Assembly (NCBI GenBank): GCA_028822945.1
Contig: JAPKCN010000001.1
Span: 1-47,533 of the forward strand
Source of the DNA: Porticoccaceae bacterium
GTDB lineage: Bacteria; Pseudomonadota; Gammaproteobacteria; Pseudomonadales; Porticoccaceae
Direction of reading: 5' to 3'
DNA: 47,533 nt
Positions 1 to 8,765 of the stretch are shown here, piece after piece. The number at the start of each line of letters is the position of its first letter. Position 1 is the stretch's first letter. Under the pieces are notes generated by a model. It made no database searches, was not told where the DNA came from, and was given only the letters and a program-made list of their open reading frames with translations. The position numbers and the translations under genes are program-made.

Positions 1-54
1 GAGTTGGTCGATCGGCCAGTGGTTGAGAGTGTCGACGAAGCACTCGAAGGTTAG
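1..54 (+). CDS. Possible C-terminal tail of a gene entering from the left
   Basis: Frame 1 is open from the first base and closes with TAG at 52-54, giving 17 residues that end in DEALEG. The codons resemble those of neighbouring genes and the sequence becomes AT-rich directly after the stop, which fits a real gene end. The fragment is too short to assign a family, and an open frame of this length can occur by chance. Confidence 0.3.
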   Translation, partial: ELVDRPVVESVDEALEG

Positions 55-628
55 CTTTATACTCAAATTTAGATTTCTAAGAAAGCGGATGTTTTTTTTG
101 TAAAGCCAGCTCAAGGTGCTGGCTGTAGTGGCTAAGTATTCATTAGAGAGTCCCTAGGAAGCAATTCGACTACACGATTGTCTACCTGTCGATTGATTAT
201 TGGTGCCTGATACAGACCTTTTTCAAATATTTGCTCGAAGTCTATTGTAAAATATTTATCAGTGGTCCGTTAGCGGGTTAATTCGATAAGATCCTCGGTT
301 GTTTAAATATTTTAAATATACTCAGATTGTTATCTACAGATTGTAACCACGTACTCACTTTTGTCAGACCCTTGGTAATTAATCGTCTTAAATCAAGCTT
401 CACGGCATAACACCGGTTATTTTCTGATACCGTCGTGAAAGATTGCTTATACTGAATTCTCAGCCTATCGCTACGAGTAGATAACTAATTACGAAGTAAT
501 TATTCAAAATACCGGATTAATGTGAACTGTAAATTGATTTTGACGGATCTTCCTTTCGGTGGGCTAATGCGTGAAAACTAACAAACTTGTAGTTGCACGG
601 CTTGGCGGGTGCCGCTCACCCTCTGCTG
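55..628. other. AT-rich intergenic stretch, no recognisable gene
   Basis: All six frames are broken by stops and I recognise no RNA gene. The stretch is clearly richer in A and T than the flanking genes. It contains several short inverted repeats: 104-124 (7-bp arms AGCCAGC/GCTGGCT, 7-nt loop) and 486-502 (TAATTAC-GAA-GTAATTA), plus AT palindromes near 300-320. One DnaA-box-like 9-mer, TTATCTACA, lies at 330-338. No T-run follows the 104-124 stem in either direction, so it is not a standard intrinsic terminator. It could hold 3' ends, a small RNA or decayed sequence; nothing decides this. Confidence 0.5.
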
Positions 629-1441
629 TTAATCACTGTCGAGGTGAGTATAGCTGCGATCTTTGAGATTCATTAACCGCAGTCGGCCTCCCCAGGCATA
701 GCCGGTGTCGAGGGGAAAGTGGTGAGTGCCACCGTACTCGCCTTCGAGCGCCGCCCAGTGACCAAAGACGATGGCTCGTTGGTGGGTTTTGCGGTCTGGG
801 TGGACAAACCAACCAGCGCAACCGGTAGCTGGGTCGAGCGCGTGACTCTGCGCAGCCTTTACGTCGAACTCTAATACCCCAGTGCTGGAGCAGCGTCGCA
901 TCCGTGTTAAGTAATTAGTGATACAGCGCCAGCGCTCGACGCCGCTTAGTTGCTCGGACCAACAAGCCGGTTGGTTGCCATACATGGCGTCAAAGTACTC
1001 GGCCGCGCGCGGCGAGCGCAGTACCGAAGACACCTCGGCGGCAAGAGCGTGCGCTTGCTTTAGCGACCACTGAGGCGGCAATCCGGCATGCACTAGGGTA
1101 TAGTCGCCAATATCTAATAACAGCGGCTGTTGTTGCAGCCAATCGAGCAGAACGTCGCGATCGGGTGCAGCGAGCACCGCATCTAAAGTGTCATAGCGGG
1201 TTGGCTTGCGCACCCCATGTGCTATCGCCAACAGGTGAAGGTCGTGATTGCCGAGCACGCACATGAAGCGCTCGCCGAGCCCGCGGCAAAACCGCAATGT
1301 ATCGAGCGATTCGGGGCCGCGGTTGACCAAGTCGCCGGTTGCGATCAGCCGGTCTTGCGCCGAATCAAAGTCCACTGCTGCGAGGATCTTTTGTAACCCT
1401 GTATAGCAACCCTGAATATCGCCGATCGCATAGTCGGTCAT
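629..1441 (-). CDS. apaH: Symmetrical bis(5'-nucleosyl)-tetraphosphatase ApaH
   Basis: Cytoplasmic metallophosphatase that splits diadenosine tetraphosphate into two ADP and can remove Np4 caps from RNA. The 270-residue protein has the usual ApaH length. It shows the calcineurin-like signature blocks in order: GDIQG (7-11), GDLVNRG (36-42), GNHD (64-67) and HAG (118-120), which carry the metal ligands. The ATG abuts the TAG stop of apaG directly, so translation is probably coupled. It is the last gene of the lptD-surA-pdxA-rsmA-apaG-apaH operon. No convincing U-tract terminator follows. The identification is secure from the motifs and the conserved neighbourhood. Confidence 0.96.
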   Translation of the reverse strand: MTDYAIGDIQGCYTGLQKILAAVDFDSAQDRLIATGDLVNRGPESLDTLRFCRGLGERFMCVLGNHDLHLLAIAHGVRKPTRYDTLDAVLAAPDRDVLLDWLQQQPLLLDIGDYTLVHAGLPPQWSLKQAHALAAEVSSVLRSPRAAEYFDAMYGNQPACWSEQLSGVERWRCITNYLTRMRRCSSTGVLEFDVKAAQSHALDPATGCAGWFVHPDRKTHQRAIVFGHWAALEGEYGGTHHFPLDTGYAWGGRLRLMNLKDRSYTHLDSD

Positions 1442-1834
1442 CTAGTGAACTAAACTCGGCACGCACAGCAAAAATGGCGCAATGCCGGCGGCAAACAATC
1501 GACCGCCTTGCTCCTCCATATGGTAGCGACCCTGCATAGTGCCGACCGGCGTATCCAGCACCACGGCGCTGGTGTAGACAAAAGTGTCACCAGGTTCGAT
1601 GGTCGGTTGCTTGCCGACTACGCCGTCGCCTTCGACTTCTCGACGCATTTGGTTGCCATCGACGATCACCCAGTGGCGACTACGCAGTGTCGCGGCGCGT
1701 CTACCGCGGTTGTGGATGCTGACGTGGTAGGCAAAGGCGTACTGACTACTTTCGGGCGCAGATTGCTGAGGTAGGTACTGTGTTTCAATTTCGACTTCGA
1801 CCGCTTCAGATATGTCGGCTGCGTTGCTAGTCAT
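1442..1834 (-). CDS. apaG: ApaG-domain protein
   Basis: A 130-residue protein of the ApaG family, an immunoglobulin-like beta-sandwich linked to Mg2+/Co2+ phenotypes whose exact role is unknown. Typical ApaG features are the YAFAYHVSIHN strand, the HWVIVD segment and the glycine-rich VEGDGVVGKQPTIEPGD loop. A longer in-frame reading to 1927 exists but lies within rsmA coding sequence. The ATG at 1834 gives the standard family length and overlaps the end of rsmA by only 8 bp, so I chose it. It sits between rsmA and apaH as in many gammaproteobacteria. Confidence 0.93.
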   Translation of the reverse strand: MTSNAADISEAVEVEIETQYLPQQSAPESSQYAFAYHVSIHNRGRRAATLRSRHWVIVDGNQMRREVEGDGVVGKQPTIEPGDTFVYTSAVVLDTPVGTMQGRYHMEEQGGRLFAAGIAPFLLCVPSLVH

Positions 1835-2678
1835 TGATGCTGGACTCCGATAATGGCAGCGCTTGGACGTCGCTGGGTGTGTTTGGCAGTGCCTCTCCAG
1901 AGCCCAGTAGGTTGCTGAGCGCGACAAAGTCGGCTACCGATAATTGCTCGGGGCGCCGCGCCAGATCGATTTTTTGGCCTAGGCCGGCGAGATCGGGTGC
2001 CAGTGGCCGCAGGCAGTTGCGTAAGGTTTTACGACGATGCTGGAAACATTCGGCGACCACTTTGGCTAGGCGAACCTCGCAGTCCGCTAGCACCGGTGCG
2101 GTAGTGTGCGGGACCAGCCGCACAAACGCAGATTGTACCCGAGGAGCGGGACGAAATGCACTCGGTGGAACCGGAATTAGAGGCAGCACGCGACAATGGT
2201 ATTGCACCATAACCGACAAGCGACCATAACTTTTACTTCCCGCTGCTGCGCTCAGGCGGTCAACCACCTCGCGCTGCAGCATAAAGTGCATATCACCAAT
2301 GAGATGGCGTTGACGTAGTAAGTTAAATAATAGTGGCGTAGAGATATTGTAGGGTAGGTTACCGACGAGGCGCAGAGGCTTATTGCGGTAGAACTGTTTA
2401 AAGTCAGTTTTTAGCGCGTCACCGCTGTGCACTACAAATTCGCTGCAGTGGGCAAAGCGCACCCGCAGTTTTGCAATTAGATCGCGGTCTAACTCGAGCG
2501 CCTGTAAGCTAGGGCACTGTGCAAGTAAATGTTTAGTGAGTGCGGCGGTGCCAGGGCCGATTTCTATTAGGTGATCGTCGGCGCGGGCGCCGATTGCAGC
2601 AATAATTTGACTAATAATAGTTTCATCGACAAGAAAATTCTGGCCAAATCGCTTGCGCGCTTTATGGTGCATACTCAT
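1827..2678 (-). CDS. rsmA: 16S rRNA (A1518/A1519-N6,N6)-dimethyltransferase RsmA/KsgA
   Basis: Dimethylates two adjacent adenosines in the 3' terminal helix of 16S rRNA during 30S maturation, using S-adenosylmethionine. The 283-residue protein begins with the family hallmark RKRFGQNFLVD (9-18). It has the SAM-binding EIGPGTAALT motif (39-48) and the catalytic NLPYNIS motif (107-113), and ends in the small C-terminal helical domain. The start overlaps the pdxA stop by 4 bp and its end overlaps apaG by 8 bp, so the genes are tightly coupled. Length and motifs are normal. Confidence 0.97.
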   Translation of the reverse strand: MSMHHKARKRFGQNFLVDETIISQIIAAIGARADDHLIEIGPGTAALTKHLLAQCPSLQALELDRDLIAKLRVRFAHCSEFVVHSGDALKTDFKQFYRNKPLRLVGNLPYNISTPLLFNLLRQRHLIGDMHFMLQREVVDRLSAAAGSKSYGRLSVMVQYHCRVLPLIPVPPSAFRPAPRVQSAFVRLVPHTTAPVLADCEVRLAKVVAECFQHRRKTLRNCLRPLAPDLAGLGQKIDLARRPEQLSVADFVALSNLLGSGEALPNTPSDVQALPLSESSIND

Positions 2679-3676
2679 GGTTGGATCGCTGTTTTGGTTG
2701 GGCTGATAGCTGCGGCCATATGCGCTGCTACGTTTAGGGCCACCTCCAGACTACCGCCGTCAGCCCGTCCGCTAGCCGCCAGATCGAGCGCCGTGCCGTG
2801 ATCCACGGAGGTGCGCACGATGGGTAGGCCGAGGGTAATATTAGCGGCGCGGCCAAAACCCTGATACTTGAGTACCGGCAAGCCTTGATCGTGATACATC
2901 GCCAACACTGCATCGGCATCGCGCAGATACTTTGGGGTAAATAGGGTGTCGGCCGGCAGTGGTCCGAGTAGGTCGTGGCCGCGTTGGCGCATCTGCTCGA
3001 TCACCGGCGCGATAATGTCGATTTCCTCGCGCCCTAGATGGCCCGCTTCGCCGGCGTGGGGATTCAGTCCACAGACCAATAAGCGCGGTTCGGTGATTCC
3101 AAAGCGCTGCGTAAGCTCACGGTAGATAACGTCTATCACCTCTGTTAACAGCTCTTTAGTTATGGTTGCTGCCACATCGCGCAACGGCAAGTGTGTGGTT
3201 GCTAGTGCAACCCGTAAATCGGCGCTGGCGAGCATCATTACGACGCGCTTGGTGGCGGTTTTGGCAGCTAAGTATTCGGTGTGACCTGTAAACGCTATGC
3301 CGGCCGCGTTAATTACTGATTTTTGTACCGGTCCCGTGACCATAGCAGCAGACTGCCCAGTATTGCAGGCGTCGAGTGCGGCATCGAGGCAGTCGAGCAC
3401 ATATTGGGCATTCGCGGGGTCTAATTCGCCCGGGATTTCGGCGCGTGCCAAGGATACCGGCACCACTGCTAGTTCGCCCGGGAGCAAAGGCTGCGAGGGG
3501 ATACAAGGTTCGCGCAGCCGCAGGGGCAGACCTAATAAAGCCGCGCGGCGGCGCAACATATCGGCATCCGCATAGGCGGTTAGCTCGTACTTAGAACCAC
3601 TCTGGACACTCTGGATCAGCAAGTCTGGGCCGATTCCGGCAGGTTCTCCCGGGGTTAGCGCGAGGCGGAGGGTCAT
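2675..3676 (-). CDS. pdxA: 4-hydroxythreonine-4-phosphate dehydrogenase PdxA
   Basis: NAD-dependent, metal-requiring dehydrogenase of pyridoxal 5'-phosphate synthesis; its product condenses with deoxyxylulose 5-phosphate in the PdxJ reaction. The 333-residue protein has the N-terminal TPGEPAGIGPDL motif, the GHTEYLA metal/substrate histidine region, GLNPHAGEAGHLG, and the C-terminal MYHDQGLPVLK and TSVDHGTALD motifs, all typical of the family. It overlaps surA by 4 bp (ATGA) and rsmA by 4 bp. The surA-pdxA-rsmA order is conserved in gammaproteobacteria. Confidence 0.97.
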   Translation of the reverse strand: MTLRLALTPGEPAGIGPDLLIQSVQSGSKYELTAYADADMLRRRAALLGLPLRLREPCIPSQPLLPGELAVVPVSLARAEIPGELDPANAQYVLDCLDAALDACNTGQSAAMVTGPVQKSVINAAGIAFTGHTEYLAAKTATKRVVMMLASADLRVALATTHLPLRDVAATITKELLTEVIDVIYRELTQRFGITEPRLLVCGLNPHAGEAGHLGREEIDIIAPVIEQMRQRGHDLLGPLPADTLFTPKYLRDADAVLAMYHDQGLPVLKYQGFGRAANITLGLPIVRTSVDHGTALDLAASGRADGGSLEVALNVAAHMAAAISPTKTAIQP

Positions 3677-4974
3677 GAGGCATTATCAGATTTAATCTCG
3701 ATAAAGGCCTCGTCGCGGATTTCTTGCAGCCAGACTTGCAGTTCCTCTTCATACTTGCGTTGGCGGAGCAGGTTTTGTGCTCGGTTGCGCATAATATCGT
3801 CGCTGAAATCCTGCTGTCGGCGCTCAGTCACCTGCATAATATGCCAACCAAATTGTGAGCGAAAAGGTCGGCTGATTTCGTCAATAGCGATGGTGTTCAT
3901 GGTTTGCTCGAACTCGGGAACAAACATGCCAGGTGTAGACCAGCCGAGCTCACCGCCGTTGAGCGCCGAGCCCGCGTCTTCCGAATACTCTTTGGCGAGT
4001 ATTGCAAAATTCTCACCATTGGCGACTTTCTGGCGTAGTTCTTCAAGTTGATTTACGGTGCTTTCATCGTTGCGAATTTGATTCGGTGCGATCAGTATAT
4101 GTCTTGCAAAGTGTTGCTCGATCAATTGCTCATCGCCACCGCGGCGCTCATAGAGCTTCAATAGGTGATAACCGGCGCCGCTACGAATCGGCGCGGAGAT
4201 TGCACCAATCTCGAGATCTTCCACCGCCTCGATAAAAACACCGGGTAACTGCGCCAGTTTGCGCCAACCGAGATCGCCGCCCTCTAGGGCAGTTTGATCG
4301 GCAGAGTAAGACATAGCGAGTTGTTTAAAGTCGCCAGTCTGCGCTTGATCGAGTAATTCTCGCGCCCGCGCGGCGATCGCCTCCACCTGTTCGCTGCCCG
4401 CGCCAGTCGGCACCGACAATAAAATTTGGCCAAGATTGACATCCGGCGAGGTCAGAAAACGTCCCTCCTCAGATTCTAAGAAATTATCCAGTTCCTGCGG
4501 GCTAATGCGAATTCTGCGCATCACCTGACCCTGCTGCACGCGCATCAAGATCATTTCATGCCGAACTTGCTCGCGCATTGCGCTAACAATCGAACCCTGC
4601 TGCTGTACCGCCGTCAAATAGTCAGTCAGACTAAGTCCCGCATTGCCGGCAATGCGTTCGAGTGCCTCGTTGAGTTCGGCATCGGTAATCCGCACACCGG
4701 CGTTGTAGCCCATGTTTAACTGCAAGCGCTCAGAGATCAGTCGCTCGAGCACTTGAGGTCCCAGTACTTCGGGGGGTGGTGCCTGAGTTTCGGACTGCTG
4801 TATCTGCGCATAAACTGCGGCAATACGCTGATCTAACTCGCTTTGCAGTACGATGTCGTCGTCCACTATAGCAATGACTCTGTCGAGTATTTGGATTTCT
4901 GCGAGGCTCTGCGTTGCAGTTGTCATCGAGCAACAGACGATCAGCGCTGCACTAAAAATTTTCCACTGTTTCAT
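3673..4974 (-). CDS. surA: Periplasmic chaperone and peptidyl-prolyl isomerase SurA
   Basis: Periplasmic chaperone that escorts unfolded outer-membrane proteins, including LptD, to the BAM complex. I chose the ATG at 4974: it gives 433 residues and places a signal peptide (positive MKQWK, hydrophobic core, cleavage after about residue 25, SLA/E) at the N-terminus. The open frame upstream lies inside lptD. After the signal come the SurA N-domain (DRVIAIVDDDIVLQSELD) and two parvulin PpiC domains, each with the LGW and FGWHI/AGYHL elements. The start overlaps the end of lptD by 23 bp. Co-transcription with lptD places a chaperone with one of its best known clients. Confidence 0.96.
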   Translation of the reverse strand: MKQWKIFSAALIVCCSMTTATQSLAEIQILDRVIAIVDDDIVLQSELDQRIAAVYAQIQQSETQAPPPEVLGPQVLERLISERLQLNMGYNAGVRITDAELNEALERIAGNAGLSLTDYLTAVQQQGSIVSAMREQVRHEMILMRVQQGQVMRRIRISPQELDNFLESEEGRFLTSPDVNLGQILLSVPTGAGSEQVEAIAARARELLDQAQTGDFKQLAMSYSADQTALEGGDLGWRKLAQLPGVFIEAVEDLEIGAISAPIRSGAGYHLLKLYERRGGDEQLIEQHFARHILIAPNQIRNDESTVNQLEELRQKVANGENFAILAKEYSEDAGSALNGGELGWSTPGMFVPEFEQTMNTIAIDEISRPFRSQFGWHIMQVTERRQQDFSDDIMRNRAQNLLRQRKYEEELQVWLQEIRDEAFIEIKSDNAS

Positions 4975-7549
4975 AACCGTATATACCTTCCTGAAGGATG
5001 GAGTCGATGCGTCCGCCGCTGCCAGCCAGACCCTTAAATTGGAATTGGAACAAAATACTGTTGCGCGCTTGGAGGTCTTGCTCGGGGTACAAAACGTCGT
5101 CGTCTCGGCGCACCGCACGCCGCACAACCAAGCTCGCTCGCCAACAACAGCTGTTGTACTCGAAACCGCTGAAGATTTCCAGTGTTCTGCTGTTGGTAAA
5201 ATCGTGGTTCCAGCGGCCAACCCAGTTAAAATTGCCCGACAGCGGCATAAATCCGGAGATGTCGGCTTGCTCTATATCCTGGTCGACGCGCTGGTTAGCA
5301 TAGGCTCGCGGCGCTCGACTGGTGTAGCGATAGGTGAAGTTAAACATGCGTTGGTCGCGGTCTTTATAGCGCACGCCAAAGCTACTTTTCTCAAGATCGC
5401 TATCGTGATTATTGTAAATAACCTCGCCGTTCAAGCGCCAGTCGTGAGCGATGCGCGCCGACAGGTCGATCGCCAGTGGCGATTGATTGCGCCGCAATTC
5501 CCGTAATTCTTTGATCGTCGGCGAGGTGTTCAATGTTACGCGCCGGTCGTCGAGATAAATAGCCTGAGCAACACTTGCCTTAAAACGCTCTTCACCGGTC
5601 CGGTTATCGATAAATCTCGAGGTCAGGGCCAATGTCACGCGATGGGCGTCGCCCACGCGATCGCCGCCATTAAATCGGTTGTTGCGAAATAACAAATTGT
5701 ATGACGGAGTGTATTCTCGGGTGTCAAAGTCGGGCAGTGACGACTGTGCTTTGTAGTTGCTCTTAACATAGTAAATACGCGGCTCTAAGGTCTGCGTTAG
5801 ATCGCCAAATGGACTGCCGCTGCGTTCCAGAAAGAGGCCGCTATCGAGTGACATGACCGGCGTCGATAACGCTGGGCTCTGCCCACCCAATGAGTTATTT
5901 TGCAGCTCATAGCCGAGGTGAACCAGGCTGACCTCGGGCTTGATATAGCCCCAGGTCACGCGTTTATCCCAGGCTATGGCATAGCTCAGATTGTAGCGGC
6001 GACCGCTGACGCGGTTACTGTCATGGTGCTCAAAGCGAGTTATCGCCTGATTCACATCGACAATTAGGTGATTGTCAAAGCGATAGTAACCATCCACTGA
6101 CACACGCGGTAAGACTGCGTACTGGTCGTTGATGTCATCGCTGATGACTTGGTAGTCTTCGCTGGAAATGGCGTAGGTCCAATGCCCGCGCTTGTAACTA
6201 AAGTCACTGCTGCGCTGCAAGTGGGTTAGGCTAGTTTCGGCACTCGAGCGATTACCCAGATCACCGAAATAGTCGCTATCACTCACCTGTTTAAAGTTGA
6301 TCGACGACGACCACGGACGGCGCATGCCACCGCGGTGGTTAAACGCCAGTAGATATCGGTCTTCACCACGATACTGTGGGCTGCCCGCACGAAGTCTGGG
6401 GTCACCATCGTTGCCGCCGCGATCACTACCCAGCCAGCTGGCCTGAACCGCGCTCTTCGACCATTGTGATAGGTGGCGGAATTCACCGCCGAGAGCTATG
6501 CCGCGCTCGCTCAAGTAGCGCGGTGCGAAGGTGGCATCATAATTTTCAGCGATGTTCCAATAGATCGGTTGTAAAAAATCAATACCGTTTTCGCGGTTTG
6601 CGCCAAGCGTCGGAAAGAGCAGTCCCGAAGAACGGCGGTCGTCGATTGGAAAAGTGAGCCACGGGAAATAAAAGATCGGCACCTGACTGACCTCGAGGCG
6701 CGCACTCTTGACTGTGGCAAAGCCTTCTTGTTGGTCGATGGCGATCTCCCGTGTCACCAGTTGCCAAGTATTATCATCGGGCTCGCAGGTCGAATAGGTC
6801 GCTTCGTCGATCACGATCAGACCATCGCGATTGCGCGTCAAGCGTTTGGCGGTACCGCGAACCGACGACTGGTGCAGTAAATAGGTGGCATCTTCGATTT
6901 GTACCTCGCGGTTGGAGGTGTCTATCTGGGCTCGGGATCCCAGCAATAGCATACCTGGTTCGCGGAACTGCACGTCGCCCTCAAGCGCGACTTTGCGGCT
7001 CGACTGGTCGATCGATGCACGGTCACTGCGCACCTGTCGATAGCCCTGCGAGACCTGAACATCGCCTTCGAGGACCGCCCGATTGTTATCGATCGCCTCG
7101 GTCTTGGTGGCGCTGAAGCGCAGTGGGGCGAGCTCTGGGTCTAGTTCGGAGTCTGTGTACAAACGCTGCGGTTCGAGGTATGCGCCACAGCAGTTGGCGT
7201 CGACATCGACGCGTTGTTGAGCGCTCATATCGACCGCCTCAACCCAGTCGAGGTTGTCGCTGCGGGTTACCGTTATAGCGTCTGGATCGTTAGTATCGCG
7301 GTGTTTGGCGGTGGGCGGTTGGTAGGCGTTTTCCGACGTTGGTCGCTGGGTGCCGCAGAGCCATTCGCCGTCGCCGCCGGCTTGGCAGTTCCAAGCGTGG
7401 TCGCCAGTTTCGTCGGCTGCACTCGGCGGGCTGACAGCAATTAGCGCCACCGCGATGGTCGCCAATCTAAGGCGCGCTGCGGTAGCCAAATTGCCATGCA
7501 ACTTTGAGCCGCTGAACTGTCTGTACAGTGAAGTCAAAACCCTTGCCAA
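4952..7549 (-). CDS. lptD: LPS-assembly outer-membrane protein LptD
   Basis: Outer-membrane beta-barrel that, with LptE, inserts lipopolysaccharide into the outer leaflet. The roughly 865-residue protein has a hydrophobic export segment ending near PPSAA, a Cys-rich N-terminal stretch (WNC, WLC, NCC), an OstA/LptA-like jellyroll with YSTCEP, and a large barrel with aromatic beta-strands. A C-terminal adjacent CysCys pair (NSCCW) matches the disulfide-forming pair of E. coli LptD. The start is uncertain: the frame has no early ATG. TTG at 7549 is used here, but the best Shine-Dalgarno, GGGAGG around 7566-7571, is closer to in-frame CTG or ATC codons just upstream. First gene of the operon; its partner lptE is in the window at 11337-11831. 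Confidence 0.95.
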   Translation of the reverse strand: MARVLTSLYRQFSGSKLHGNLATAARLRLATIAVALIAVSPPSAADETGDHAWNCQAGGDGEWLCGTQRPTSENAYQPPTAKHRDTNDPDAITVTRSDNLDWVEAVDMSAQQRVDVDANCCGAYLEPQRLYTDSELDPELAPLRFSATKTEAIDNNRAVLEGDVQVSQGYRQVRSDRASIDQSSRKVALEGDVQFREPGMLLLGSRAQIDTSNREVQIEDATYLLHQSSVRGTAKRLTRNRDGLIVIDEATYSTCEPDDNTWQLVTREIAIDQQEGFATVKSARLEVSQVPIFYFPWLTFPIDDRRSSGLLFPTLGANRENGIDFLQPIYWNIAENYDATFAPRYLSERGIALGGEFRHLSQWSKSAVQASWLGSDRGGNDGDPRLRAGSPQYRGEDRYLLAFNHRGGMRRPWSSSINFKQVSDSDYFGDLGNRSSAETSLTHLQRSSDFSYKRGHWTYAISSEDYQVISDDINDQYAVLPRVSVDGYYRFDNHLIVDVNQAITRFEHHDSNRVSGRRYNLSYAIAWDKRVTWGYIKPEVSLVHLGYELQNNSLGGQSPALSTPVMSLDSGLFLERSGSPFGDLTQTLEPRIYYVKSNYKAQSSLPDFDTREYTPSYNLLFRNNRFNGGDRVGDAHRVTLALTSRFIDNRTGEERFKASVAQAIYLDDRRVTLNTSPTIKELRELRRNQSPLAIDLSARIAHDWRLNGEVIYNNHDSDLEKSSFGVRYKDRDQRMFNFTYRYTSRAPRAYANQRVDQDIEQADISGFMPLSGNFNWVGRWNHDFTNSRTLEIFSGFEYNSCCWRASLVVRRAVRRDDDVLYPEQDLQARNSILFQFQFKGLAGSGGRIDSILQEGIYGYETVENF

Positions 7550-7578
7550 ATTGTCGATCAGAACGCCTCCCAGTTTAC

Positions 7579-7607
7579 CCGATATGCGACAAGATTAGGG
7601 ATGTCAA
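7579..7607 (-). promoter_or_regulatory. Candidate promoter of the lptD operon
   Basis: On the minus strand a perfect -35 hexamer TTGACA (7602-7607) is followed after 17 bp by TATCGG (7579-7584), a poor -10. The spacing and position, about 30 bp before the lptD start, are right. The weak -10 suggests low basal or activated transcription. I saw no clear sigma-E site. Confidence 0.35.
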
Positions 7608-7666
7608 TTGTACCAAATACGCTAGAATGTCGAGATTGTAGGCAAATTAACAAAACCCCCTAAGAC

Positions 7667-8761
7667 TTGGATAGTGCAGCCGTGAACGAGCGACCACAAA
7701 GCGATTTTGAAAACTGGATTGAGCGGCAACTGCCGCCGACACATCGACTGCAGTGTAATCTTCACCTTGCACCGCTGGCCGGTGATGCCGGGTTTCGCCG
7801 CTACTATCGCAGCAACAGCCAACCGCCGTTGATTGCAGTCAATGCACCGCCGGCGCATGAGAATAATCTGGCCTTTGTGCGGGTTGCTGCCAGTCTCTCT
7901 AACGGTGGTATACGCGTCCCAAAAATTCACGCGGTCAACTTTTCCAAAGGCTTTTTATTACTGGAAGATTTTGGTGATCATTTGCTACAGTCAGTGCTCG
8001 ATTTAGACAGCTTGGTAGCGAATTACGATCGGGCTGAATCGATTCTGCTGGAAATCCAGCAAATCGCGACCGATTCGCGGCTTTATGTGCCGTACGACGC
8101 CGATATGCTCGGCGCTGAATTGAGGTTATTCGAACAGTGGTTTGTCAATCAACTACTCGGTATCGAGTTATCTACGAGCGACCGCCAACTGCTCGAGAGT
8201 ATCTTTGCCGACTTGATTTCAAGTGCCGAGGAGCAGCCGCACGTATTGGTGCACCGCGACTATCACTCGCGCAACATTATGCTCCTAAACGACGGTACTC
8301 TGGGGATTATTGATTTTCAAGACGCCGTGTCTGGGCCGATCACCTACGACCTCGTGTCGTTGTTAAAGGATTGTTACGTCCGCTGGCCCGCGGCGTTGAT
8401 GGCGCAGCGCGCTCTAAATTATAAAATGCGCGCCGAAGCACTCGGTTTGATTGCGGCGATTGACGACCGTGATTTTCTCCGCTGGTTCGATTGGATGGGC
8501 CTGCAGCGCCATATTAAAGTGCTGGGCGTGTTTGCGCGCCTCGCCTTGCGCGATGGCAAGCGTGGATACTTGCAAGATTTACCGCGTGTCATCGAGTACT
8601 GTCTCGAGACCGCATCCAACTATCCGCAGTTGCAGCCTTTTGGTGATTGGTTTCGGCGCACTATAGAGCCGTTGTTGGCGACGCAACCTTGGTATGCGGC
8701 TTATTTTGCCGCATTAGAGTCGCGGCCTGGCGACTGCGCGACGCAGCGTAAAGACGGTTGA
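7667..8761 (+). CDS. amgK: N-acetylmuramate/N-acetylglucosamine kinase AmgK
   Basis: Sugar kinase of the aminoglycoside-phosphotransferase fold that phosphorylates the anomeric hydroxyl of MurNAc in the cell-wall recycling bypass known from Pseudomonas. The 364-residue protein carries the catalytic loop HRDYHSRN (196-203) and the metal-binding DFQD (216-219), with the phosphotransferase N-lobe before them. murU, the next enzyme of the pathway, starts 4 bp downstream, which makes AmgK far more likely than a generic APH-family kinase. The start is TTG at 7667; GTG at 7682 is an alternative and neither has a strong ribosome binding site. It is transcribed divergently from lptD. Confidence 0.88.
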   Translation: MDSAAVNERPQSDFENWIERQLPPTHRLQCNLHLAPLAGDAGFRRYYRSNSQPPLIAVNAPPAHENNLAFVRVAASLSNGGIRVPKIHAVNFSKGFLLLEDFGDHLLQSVLDLDSLVANYDRAESILLEIQQIATDSRLYVPYDADMLGAELRLFEQWFVNQLLGIELSTSDRQLLESIFADLISSAEEQPHVLVHRDYHSRNIMLLNDGTLGIIDFQDAVSGPITYDLVSLLKDCYVRWPAALMAQRALNYKMRAEALGLIAAIDDRDFLRWFDWMGLQRHIKVLGVFARLALRDGKRGYLQDLPRVIEYCLETASNYPQLQPFGDWFRRTIEPLLATQPWYAAYFAALESRPGDCATQRKDG

Positions 8762-8765
8762 CGCT

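Noticed and set aside
104..124. Intrinsic terminator after the left-edge gene
   Set aside because: The stem is perfect, but the T-run lies upstream on the plus strand and reads as A on the minus strand, so no U-tract follows the hairpin in either direction.
55..628. Chromosomal replication origin
   Set aside because: Only one 9-mer near the DnaA-box consensus (330-338) was found, and none of the usual origin neighbours (dnaA, dnaN, mnmG, gidB) is present.
4853..5506. Plus-strand open frame of 217 codons
   Set aside because: It lies antisense to lptD and the surA start, shows no family features, and both genes on the other strand are certain.
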